NCBI GenBank assembly: GCA_021186555.1
Contig: JAJKFL010000031.1
Location: forward strand, 22,579,452 to 22,643,451
Direction: 5' to 3'
Source of the DNA: Reticulitermes speratus
Taxonomy: Eukaryota; Arthropoda; Insecta; Blattodea; Rhinotermitidae
DNA length: 64,000 nt
Positions 35,265-43,320 of the stretch are shown one piece after another. The position numbers were made by a program, and so were the translations under genes. Below the pieces are notes generated by a model. The model searched no databases, was not told the DNA's origin, and was given only the letters and a program-made list of their open reading frames with translations. The stretch's first letter is position 1, and the number at the start of each line of letters is the position of its first letter.

Positions 35265-35800
35265 TAAACTAACTAACTAACTAAAACTCCATGGGGCAGA
35301 GTCCTTCTTCAGCTAGTTAAGAAATTCCCCGCATTTTATGGAACCCGAAGGTTCATTACCGCATTCACAAGAGCCCACCACCTTTCCCTATCCTGAGCCA
35401 TATCAATCCAGTCCATGTCCCCCATCCCACTTCTTGAAGATCCATTTTAATATTATCCTCCCACCTACGCCTGGGTCTTCCAAGTGGTTCCTTCCCTCAG
35501 GTCTCCCCACCAAAATGCTGTATGCACCTCTCCCCTCCCCATACGTGCTACATGCGCCGCCCACCTCATTCTTCTTGATTTGATCACCCGAATAATATTT
35601 GGTGAGAGTAGGCTACAGATCATTGAGTTCCTCTTTATGTAGTCTTCTCCTTTCCCCTGTTACCTCGTCCCTCTTAGGCCCAAATACCCTCCTCAGCACC
35701 GTATTCTCGAACACTCTCAGCCTCCCTCAGTGTGAGAGACCGAGTTCTCCACTTGCAATTAGTTTCTTAATCCTGTGTTCATAAGTGTAGAACCTCTTCA
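35265..35800 (-). pseudogene. 3' end of a non-LTR retrotransposon (LINE family E, copy 2)
   Basis: This is the longest family E copy. On the minus strand it reads [66 protein letters not shown] and [15 protein letters not shown], then [12 protein letters not shown] and a stop at 35336-35338. This is the C-terminal region downstream of the reverse-transcriptase domain in a LINE ORF2 protein. A 3' UTR of about 60 bp follows and ends in an (AGTT)n tail (35265-35283). At least three frame changes and some stops mean that it is dead. The RT catalytic part is missing by 5' truncation, as is usual for target-primed insertion. Confidence 0.9.
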
Positions 35801-37300
35801 TCACAGTGGTATTAACTTTTCCGAGCATTGTATATGAAACCGACGCGAAACAAAAGACATGGCAACACTTACAGAAAGAAGCAAAATGCATAAGGCATAA
35901 TGCACAGTATGTTTCCTTCGTTATACTTTGTTTAAACAACGTAGTTTCTGGAGAATCGTGTATGAGATAGAACACCTATGCAAGCACAAACACATAACAC
36001 CGTGACAGAGTGCCTTACTACCAACGTTCGTACTTAACGTGTCAATAAATTTTCTGCACTACGGAAATCCAAGCTTAATCATTATGTTGAAAAAGCACGC
36101 TACCGGATGGAAACGGACAAGAGCTAGCGAAATAAAATCCACGCATTTTCTACCAGAAGAGGTTTCAAATTTATTAACTATGGAAACGGATATAAAGGTG
36201 TGTTAATCAGAAAACGTATTTCATCTAGTTTTCTATTAAAAGAAAATAATTTTATAGGCGCAGTACCGTGCATAGAATATTAAATTTTTGATGTTTAGAG
36301 AACAGGATAACAACTGTTTACAGCCGGAATTTTAATAGAATTCAAATTTAAAGCAAATATTTTCTCTGAGTAGAGGGCACGCTTCATGACAATATTACGC
36401 GTAAATATATGCTATGACAGTGATTTAAAGGACATCATTTGCATAAATCTCCATTTATACAATACCAAACTACATTTACATATGCTTATATTCAATAATT
36501 TAAACATTTTGCGTCCATTCATATTCTATTCCACTTACAGTTGCTTTAATGTTTAATTCTTATGTTGCAAAGTGCGACGGAGAAACGTGTCTAATATTAC
36601 ATCTTGATAAAAGATCATTTTATTTACGAATCAGGCGAGAAGCAATAAAAATATGTTTCGCTTTTACTTTTCTCTCAGCATTAGTGGCCTATTTAAATTG
36701 ACACTTTCCTGGTCGTATTAAAACGTCTTACAAGGAATACTGTAAATTTAAACATTCATTTACCCTGAGGGTAACTCGGTGAAGCCGAACGTTCTGTCCG
36801 TTGCAGTCTTTGTCCGACCGTCTACAAGATGTGCAATGCCGGATGAAGCAGTTGCGATACGAAAGCCTACCAGCCACTTCTTCGCGATATTCGATTTCCC
36901 TTTACACTAAGTGATGCCCCATTATACGAAAGCCTATGAACTTCCTGTGTTTCCAGCTTTGTCTAAAGTAAACGACATAAAAAGCGCTCATTTGTTTTCT
37001 ACGGCTTAATAAGCCCAGATTTCTAGTCCACGTGTAATTTTGTTCCAGAAAAATTTAAATAACGTATTGTTTTTAGGATTAATTATTCCCTTTAGGGGTG
37101 CTTGAGCTTTATTCAAGAAGCAGAGGCGGCAATCACTAACAGCACAATTAGATAAGCATAGCAGCTGAGTCATGCAATATGTTTTAGGACAGCATGAGTA
37201 CTATACCTGAACAACGACACATACGCACACCTAATTAAGCTTACTATATTTTGCGGGTTCTGTCTTATCTTGTAGGGTTGCTGGGATTTTTCGCCTCCTC
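35801..37300. other. No recognisable feature
   Basis: AT-rich; frames of up to 82 codons without domains. Confidence 0.4.
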
Positions 37301-37420
37301 ACAATGCCCTCAAAAGCTCTCAGGACCAAGAATACGAAGGTGATTTCCTTGGTTAGGGTGCTGGAAACGTTGGTCATAATACTAACCACACGCCTCCTGC
37401 TGACAAAGAAGCCTGTTGTA
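37301..37420 (+). repeat. Possible family F-like repeat
   Basis: CTGGAAACGTTGGTCATAAT in a GAAGGTGATTTCCTTGG context resembles the family F centre. The open frames of 104 and 67 codons here run through it on opposite strands. Weak. Confidence 0.3.
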
Positions 37421-38150
37421 TTCCCTTTGTCATGTAATCTCCTGTCTGAAGCGACTAGCTTATACAGCGTCAATTGGAAGGAGATGGGATGGTTACAATG
37501 GCACTGAACTTTCGACTTTGTCTGCCAAGGTGCGTGCTTATGCACAAAGGTGGCCTTAACGTACTCTATAGTAAAATAGATTCTTCTCTACAATGGTTGT
37601 TTGGTGGTATCGATCTGATTGGTATGATTAAAAGTCTTTGTTTCCCAGGACCTGAGAAGTCCATCCTTGGCAGGAAGGTTAATGTGCTATTTTAGAAAAG
37701 TAAAATACGGTTGAGTTCGAGTGAGCTAAAAGTTTCGTACACGAAATGTTGTAGAATCTTCCGAAGATCGATCCGTGTAGAAACGTTAAAATTTACTGAC
37801 CTTTATAAAATATTATGCGTCCTTCTTTGGAGTGTATGTGACAAGAATAGTGTCAGAGAATTTACGCAAAAGCATAACAGCCTACGTGTATTTCAAGTCA
37901 ATAAAAATGGTTCAATTTTCTTAATTAGTCCATCGTCCAAAAATTAAATGTTTCTAAATCTAACATTAATCTCCCATCGTTAGAAAACTAAGAACTGTAT
38001 AATCACACCAAACTGGTCCTTCCTGGTTTCCTCACGTTCACACAATTTAGTGAATGTTACGAATTATTAGGATCTCCCTTACATCTTCTCTCTGAAACGC
38101 ATACATTCCCCTCGATGTAGTTTTCAAAAACCCTTAATTAATGAGACTTG
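37421..38150. other. No recognisable feature
   Basis: A 78-codon frame at 37711 has no recognisable similarity. Confidence 0.4.
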
Positions 38151-38240
38151 GGGTTCTCACTACAATGACTACGAAGAGTGCTGTCTTCTGGCATATGACA
38201 TTGTGTAGTTCGTTCGGTACCCTTCTACGAGAGCGTATGG
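38151..38240 (-). repeat. Family F-like arm, minus orientation
   Basis: Minus strand: GAACTACACAATGTCATATG and CCAGAAGACAGCACTC, echoing the GTCACATCCTAGAAGACAGC of 30050-30165. Confidence 0.4.
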
Positions 38241-38833
38241 TGACACATCCCTGAATACAGCTATCTTCAGCCATAATCTACGTTCTTCCTTTGGCATGGA
38301 AGACCACATTTAACACCCCCACACAGCAACAAGTCTAATCGTGGGTTTTATATTCTAGTATCTATGATTTTCGATGTGAGGCGGAAAGTTAAGGAATTCT
38401 GGAGTGAACGCAATTAGCATTCTACAACATAATGTGCAATATTCGTGTCCGTATCACAGTGACTTTATTCAGACTATATGAAGATGAGAGTCTTTTAACT
38501 TTGACGATCTTAGAGCTCCGAGAACCACTAAAATTATTAAAGCTTCCGGGTTACTGTAGTTGCAGTGTTAATGTTGGTGCTGATAGGAACCTCGTTAAGT
38601 CCACTTTTACATTAAAAGACACGTCGCCTTTGAAAGAACGCAGTCTAAAAGATAAGAGTCAAGATATGCGGGTCCATCGAACAGCCAGCCTTGGTAATAG
38701 GCGTATGCGGAAATCGTTGTTTTGTTAAAAAAATTATGAATTTGCTAGTGTGACAGACTGTGAAATTGTATTCCACAGACCTTAGCTTAATAACTGTGTG
38801 GTGCATACAGCTGTGTTTACTCAATCTGCCCGC
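38241..38833. other. No recognisable feature
   Basis: A 98-codon frame at 38432 is unsupported by any motif. Confidence 0.4.
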
Positions 38834-39099
38834 AGGAAAACAATATCTAATACACAGCTGTATTTACGTTCAGCAAATATACATGATTAGACAATGACAA
38901 TAGTCATGTAACACACATAAGAGGAATACGGCTACATGTTTCGACTACTTGTTATGATCACTGTCAAGTCTTTCCGGAAACCTGGCTCTAACATGTAGCC
39001 ATATTCCTCAGATACATGTTACATGTTTGTATTGTTATTTCATAATAATAATATTTGCTGAATGTAAATACGGCTGTGTATTTGGTACTGTTTTCCTAC
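38834..39099. mobile_element. Foldback element with degenerate hammerhead-like centre
   Basis: Arms of about 115 bp: the left starts CAGGAAAACAATATCTAATA and the right ends as its near reverse complement, TTTTCCTAC. Shared internal blocks are CACAGCTGTATTTACGTTCA and GGAATACGGCTACATGT. On the minus strand near 38935-38950, GTCGAAACATGTAGCC keeps GAAAC-AT-GTA, but the CTGANGA box is not intact. The right arm has lost GAAAC as well. Confidence 0.75.
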
Positions 39100-39925
39100 A
39101 GTCAAACATTTTACTGTTCCTAAAGTAAAGGGCAACTTAAGTTGAAGATTAGGCCTATTTACATACAATTCATAAGGATACTTAAATGAACAGATCGAAT
39201 GTTAGTTTATATTTGTAGATCTAAAGGTAAGTCATACTATACATATTTTGGGCAACTGGAAACCTGCATGACGTTTTCTATTAGGCTCTACAGACTTACG
39301 TAATATACGCCTTATTACGTGATATATGAATTATTTCGAAAGGCATCGCATTATTAAATGGTGTATATCAGCGGCGGTTTATTTACTTACGAGCTCAAAC
39401 TCAAATCCTGAGCGAGCCAAGCTTAAAATTTAAGGCTGTCCCCAAGAAATTCCAAGCAATAAACGGTTTACGTATGTTGTTTCAAAATAACACACCATTA
39501 AGAATATTTAGTATATGTAACAACAAAATTTAAATATCTTACAATTACTAAATTTAAAACTGTATTTTATTATGTCTTTGCTGACGTGCGTTGTACATCA
39601 CCACCCTATCCAAACTCACATATCAAATACCGCAATTCGTGCAAGAAAGTTTTTGGGTTTATACTACTATTTCTTTTTTGTGAATGGTCACGTCCTACCT
39701 CAGCTACTGCGTAGATTGGCTGGATTCTTGGCATGGTTTTGACTGCGGCAGCGTTCTTAGTCTGGGCGAGAGATCTTGAAGCCACTGTCATTACCATTTG
39801 ATGTGTCCATCTGTTGACAGAGATCGGTCTTTCAATCTGCTATTCCAAAGAGAATGTAACTGCTCGCACATGAAGCACTGCCGAACACTGCAATTATCAT
39901 TATATTACAACCAAATAAATGCACA
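39100..39925. other. No recognisable feature
   Basis: AT-rich sequence. Confidence 0.4.
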
Positions 39926-40063
39926 ATCTCTGCGACGAGCTGGTCCCTCGTCCAGAGGAGTCCTACCGAGTGTGGTGTGTCTAAAAAGTGTGTGAACGTG
40001 AAGCCTCGAAAAATGAGGCGGCCTAGGCCCCCAAGGGGCTGTCGAGCCTTTAGAAAAAAAAAC
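39926..40063 (+). mobile_element. SINE family B, copy 3 (5' truncated)
   Basis: 3' half only: CTCGTCCAGAGGAGTCCTAC, AAGCCTCGAAAAATGAGGCG, GGGGCTGTCGAGCC and an A9 tail, abutting the 3' region of the PLE. Confidence 0.9.
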
Positions 40064-40100
40064 ACAATGTCAATGTGTAATTTTATAATTAAAACATGAC

Positions 40101-40145
40101 ATCTGCCACATGTTTCGATATTTCATAGATCATCATCAGGGAGAT
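40101..40145 (-). ncRNA. Hammerhead ribozyme-like motif in the PLE 3' region
   Basis: Minus strand: ATCTCC (helix I, 40140-40145), CTGATGA (40133-40139), extra T, a weak stem II GAT...ATC, GAAAC (40112-40116), loop AT, GTG (40107-40109), and GCAGAT (40101-40106) pairing back to ATCTCC at five of six positions. The same C-C mismatch is seen at 17514-17559, and one A-U pair here replaces a G-C pair there. Position 17 is G, a base that hammerheads do not normally cleave at, so this copy is probably inactive. Confidence 0.65.
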
Positions 40146-40506
40146 CATACATCACTCAATAAGTATAAAACATGGAGTACAATAAAATTTCTAAAATTAT
40201 ACTAGTTCACTGTAGTAAGTCTTGGTATCTTGAAGTATAAAATGTGGAACGTAGACGATCCCACATAAAGTAGACGTAGCCACATACTGCCACGGAAGTC
40301 TGATTATTATGTAAATTAATATTAACAATTACAATATAAATACGAGTAAATGATGTATCTAAATTATGAGAGGTAAAACTATGGTTGCAAGTACATACCA
40401 GTATCTTGGAAACAGCTTGTGTATGGAACGATGGAGGGCACGATGCTGAAAAAAGTGAAAGGAAGGGAGCAGTGTATTTCGTTGCGTGTCATATGATAGC
40501 ATGTTG
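40146..40506 (-). other. PLE 3' untranslated region
   Basis: Sequence between the endonuclease stop (40507-40509, minus) and the hammerhead-like motif. AT-rich, with no further coding match. Confidence 0.5.
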
Positions 40507-41016
40507 TCATTGAAGGTCGTAGATAAGTTGAAATAATGCATTTCGCTCTCCGGTATTATGTTCCGAGACGAGTTTATTGTTGTAACCACGTAATTGGAAG
40601 CAGAGTTGTTCACAGGAATTCATATGAATATCCTTCTTTACGTGATGGTGAAGAGACATGGTATTATCGATGGGCCCGTGTTCGTTTATATTTTGTAGGA
40701 TGTGTAGTGCTTATGCTGACTGTGAATTGTTGTATTTTATATATCTTACGTGTTCTTGATATTTCTGTTTTAGAGTGCGACCAGTTTGTCCAACATATGA
40801 ACTCACGAATGTGAGAAAAGTTAATTCATAAATACCACTTTGTTTATGTCCATTTTACGTCTTACGTAATCTTGGTTTTAGGAGATTAAGTACGGTGTGA
40901 GTAGTACGAAATGTTACGTATATATTTGTATGTTTAAACAAATTACTAACTCTTCGTATGAGTGGGATGTAATATGTGAAGGATTTCCAAGTTTTGGGAT
41001 TAGTAATTTTATCATT
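40507..41016 (-). pseudogene. PLE linker and GIY-YIG endonuclease
   Basis: Minus-strand reading begins, right after the SINE insertion, with KTWKSFTYYIPLIRRVSNLF and KHTNIYVTFRTTHTVLN, the linker seen in PLE proteins. It then gives SGIYELTF and SSYVGQTGRTLKQKYQEHVR, the GIY-YIG nuclease signature with its catalytic Tyr and Arg. IKYNNSQSA, a stop, ALHILQNINEHGPIDNTMSL, EQLCFQLRGYNNKLVSEHNT and GERNALFQLIYDLQ follow, ending at the natural stop at 40507-40509. The nuclease would nick target DNA to prime reverse transcription. At least three in-frame stops and a frame change after NGHKQ-like sequence kill it. The block after GERN matches the family's usual end. Confidence 0.9.
41009..41016 (+). 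repeat. Target-site duplication of SINE B copy 4
   Basis: TTATCATT is repeated at 41269-41276 on the other side of the SINE. Confidence 0.75.
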
Positions 41017-41268
41017 GCCGCCGCGCGTCTAAGGCGTGGGTCTACGGTCGCTCGCTTGCTGGGATTGTGGGTTCGAATCCCGCCGGGGGCATGGACGTCT
41101 GTCTCTTGTGAGTGTTGTGTGTTGTCAGGTAGAGGTCTCTGCGAAGGGCTGGTCACTCGTCCAGAGGGGCACTACCGAGTGTGGTGTGTCTAAAGTGTGA
41201 TCACGAAGCCTAAAAAAATGAGGAGGTCTAGGCCCCCTAGGGGCAGTCGAGCCATAGGAAAAAAAATG
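41017..41268 (+). mobile_element. Near full-length tRNA-derived SINE, family B, copy 4
   Basis: The head includes GCGCGTCTAAGGCGTGGG, a plausible A-box region, and a B box GGGTTCGAATCCCGCC. The body has CTCTTGTGAGTGTTGTGTG and GGTCACTCGTCCAGAGG, then a hairpin-like end CTAGGCCCCCTAGGGGC and an A8 tail. Short target-site duplications (TTATCATT) bracket it. It sits inside the PLE between the linker and the RT end, so it is younger than the PLE. Confidence 0.93.
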
Positions 41269-41333
41269 TTATCATTACGACGAGTGGGTTTTACTAAATT
41301 TCACATTATATTCACCGTGCATCATGACAACAA

Positions 41334-41685
41334 ATCACAAGATTAAAAGCAACATATGCACTGTATTTTCATACATACTACACTAAAAACAAGACTGCCA
41401 TGAATTTCAAACCAACATGTATGAATGTAATCTTAAAAGCTTTTTAAACTTTAAAACCTTTTATATATACATATAGCATAAATACGCAACTATTTCCAGG
41501 ATTTTATATGCTTAAATACTTGTATTATGTGTGATATAAGAGATACTATTAGATGAACTAATGGATGTGTAGTACCTGTAAACTTGGGACCCCCTGAAGA
41601 TGGCTTCTTGAAGCCGAAACATATGTAGGGGCAATTGACTCTGTGTATGAAAATACAGTGCATATGTTGGTTTTAATCTTGTGAT
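41334..41685. mobile_element. Foldback/TIR element with hammerhead-like motif, inserted in the PLE
   Basis: A 352-bp element with terminal inverted repeats of about 45 bp (ATCACAAGATTAAAAGCAAC, CATATGCACTGTATTTTCAT). There is one internal mismatch (G/C) near the AAAACCAACA motif. Unlike 16971-17616, only the ends are inverted. The right half carries the plus-strand ribozyme-like module at 41590-41631, 50 bp from the end. It is non-coding. Its exact boundary against the PLE is uncertain by a few bases. Confidence 0.8.
41590..41631 (+). ncRNA. Hammerhead ribozyme-like motif (best-formed copy)
   Basis: CCCC (helix I), CTGAAGA (41594-41600), extra T, stem II GGCTTC-TT-GAAGCC with six pairs, GAAAC (41616-41620), loop ATAT, GTA (41625-41627), then GGGG pairing with the CCCC at 41590-41593. 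Helix III can extend to three pairs (A-U, C-G, A-U). All core bases fit the hammerhead consensus except the one extra T after A9. Confidence 0.7.
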
Positions 41686-41701
41686 GGGTTTGTTTTTCTT
41701 A

Positions 41702-42227
41702 TGTTATATTTGGAGGTTTAAGTTGTGAATAAGAATGTGTGGAAAACCATTAACTTTGGCCATGTGTTGGATAGTATGTCATACTTCGTGCTTACGTACA
41801 GGTGAAAGAGAAGGCAAGCGATTAAGGAGGTAATTATACACGGCTGTTTTGTGTTCCATAGGGTGATTTGAAAGTAAATTAACAGTTTTGTCTGTGGTAG
41901 TAGGCTTTCAATAGACGTCAATCTCAATGGCAGAGTCATTTCGAAGAAGGAGTAGATCCAGAGAGCTTATTTGTTTGTTCGTTTGATATGTAGGTTTAAA
42001 TGAAATGTCCGTGTGTATACAGTTCAAGTTGGAAGTAAAATGACAGGGATCAATCGTAGATTGGTCATATACAATCAAGATATCATCTACGTAAAGTGCA
42101 TAAAATATTATATTCCTGGTTTCAAGAAGGTGTTTTATGAATCTATCTTCAAAATATTGTAGAAATATTTCGGCAATTATGCTTCAAATGAGCGATCCCA
42201 TATAAATATCTTTTGGAGGTTGGTATA
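41702..42227 (-). pseudogene. PLE reverse transcriptase core (YVDD) and RT-distal region
   Basis: Minus strand: PPKDIYMGSLI, a stop, SIIAEIFLQYFEDRFIKHLL, ETRNIIFYALYVDDILIVYD with the YVDD polymerase active site, then DPCHFTSNLNCIHTDISF, SSLDLLLLRNDSAIEIDVY, KPTTTDKTVNLLSNHPMEHK, TAVYNYLLNRLPSLSPVRKH and QHMAKVNGFPHILIHNLN. The order and spacing are those of Penelope proteins. Both active-site aspartates are kept, but stops replace the codon after GSLI, the Arg expected before KPTTTD, and one after RKHEV. Insertion of a 78-bp hairpin MITE separates this block from the RT motifs before it. Confidence 0.93.
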
Positions 42228-42229
42228 TA

Positions 42230-42307
42230 CAGGGCATACACAAAAGAATGGTGCGGTTTCAATAGTGATTCCTATTGAAGCCGCACCATTCTTTTGTGTA
42301 TGTCCTG
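42230..42307. mobile_element. 78-bp hairpin MITE (TA target site)
   Basis: Two 36-bp arms (CAGGGCATACACAAAAGAAT onward, and the reverse complement ending GTCCTG) have two mismatches and a six-base loop. The element is flanked by TA at 42228-42229 and 42308-42309, as expected for Tc1/mariner-type insertion. It interrupts the PLE RT coding sequence. Confidence 0.9.
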
Positions 42308-42309
42308 TA

Positions 42310-42510
42310 TTATCAGAAAAGGTAAAGTAATTTTGAAATAGAACTATTTTCATTAGGTGTAAAATTTATTTTTTTGTGATCGTATCGATACCATCTAGCT
42401 GATGTAGGTTATCAGTGATATTTATTACTTCCTGAATGAGGATTTTTACGAAAAGATCATTTATACCATATATCATGAATCTGTAGTTGTTATTAATCCT
42501 CGGTTTTATT
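42310..42510 (-). pseudogene. PLE reverse transcriptase, middle segment
   Basis: Minus-strand frame shared with INDLFVKILIQEVINITDNL and the TKKINFTPNENSSISKLLYL-like block corresponds to the region of PLE RT between the template-binding motifs and the MGS box. It has several stops and lies between the SINE C and hairpin MITE insertions. Confidence 0.7.
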
Positions 42511-42517
42511 CGGCCAT

Positions 42518-42643
42518 GGTAAAGCTAAGCTATCCCATTACAGGCCTGGACAGGCCCTTAGGGTTCCAGGAGGTTGAGGCTCCCAGATTTCTAGACAATC
42601 GGCACATGAAGGTGGTAAGGTTGTCAGCCCTACGCACCGGCCA
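42518..42643 (-). mobile_element. SINE family C, copy 3 (5' truncated), inserted in the PLE
   Basis: Minus strand: CCGGTGCGTAGGGCTGACAA, CCTTCATGTGCCGATTGTC, CTCAACCTCCTGGAACCC and tail GGATAGCTTAGCTTTACC. The tRNA head is missing. Confidence 0.88.
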
Positions 42644-42645
42644 TA

Positions 42646-43320
42646 GGCAAAATTTATTGAACTCGAAACTATATATTAATGATTAAGAGCGAGGTATTCT
42701 TTAAGTTTTTTGGAAGAAACTGCGCTATTTTATATGTAGGTGCCTTAATGTTATTAACTACAGGACGGACTGGAATGTCTAGTTTACGTAGATTTAATTG
42801 TGCTTTTAGGACGGAGGCATAGGATTTATTTTGGATAAGGTACTTTATTTCTTTGTTTATAAGTGACCTTGTTACATTGTTACAGTGTTTACTGAATTTA
42901 TTTTTGGTATTTTTCTGTAGGGACTTTGTTAAGTTTGGAGAATTGGTTAGTGGTAAGGAATTCGTCTAATTTCTCTTAGTATATGTTTTTAGATATTACA
43001 ATGATCGTTCTACATTTATTTGATAGAACTAAAATTAACTTATTTGAATTAATTTGTTCTTTAATTGTTTGGTTATACACAACTGTCTTTTATATAAATG
43101 ATTACCAAAAGTATGCGAATTCATTATTTGTTTCTATTATTCTTAATTCAAGTGCCATGAGGTGACACAATTTATTTTCAGGTAAATAAGAATAAAAATC
43201 TTGTAATTTATTTTGAAAAGATTTTTGCTGAGGCTTAGTATCACACTGCAGATTAGTTAAATCCATTTACAGATTTCCTGGAGTTTTTTTTCTAACTTGC
43301 ATTAAAAAGTAATTCGAACA
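42646..43320 (-). pseudogene. PLE N-terminal region and first RT motifs
   Basis: Minus strand: TIKEQINSNKLILVLSNKCR, then TIIVISKNIY, EKLDEFLTTNQFSKLNKVP, INKEIKYLIQNKSYA, LKAQLNLRKLDIPVRPVV, NNIKAPTYKIAQFLPKNL and KEYLAL. The K-L-x-K/R-x-D-I-P-x-R-P-V-V block is the conserved fingers motif that binds template in PLE reverse transcriptases. Several stops and frame changes are present. The start of the protein could not be placed, and sequence above about 43240 has only weak coding character. Confidence 0.85.

Larger units (their letters stand above)
40064..43320 (-). mobile_element. Degenerate Penelope-like retroelement (PLE) with nested insertions
   Basis: On the minus strand this region reads as one PLE from 5' (about 43300) to 3' (about 40070). 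It holds an N-terminal part, RT motifs, the YVDD catalytic box, an RT-distal 'KPTTTDKTVN' block, a linker and a GIY-YIG endonuclease with GQTGR. PLEs encode RT joined to a GIY-YIG nuclease, are distinct from LINEs and LTR elements, and carry hammerhead motifs in terminal repeats. Stops and frameshifts are spread throughout, so it is not functional. Four later insertions split it: SINE B (41017-41268), a foldback/TIR element (41334-41685), a hairpin MITE (42230-42307) and SINE C (42518-42643). The outer ends are uncertain. Confidence 0.9.

Noticed and set aside
37231..37545. 104-codon minus-strand frame as a small gene
   Set aside because: Overlaps a likely family F repeat, no start context or domain, and an opposing frame of similar length.
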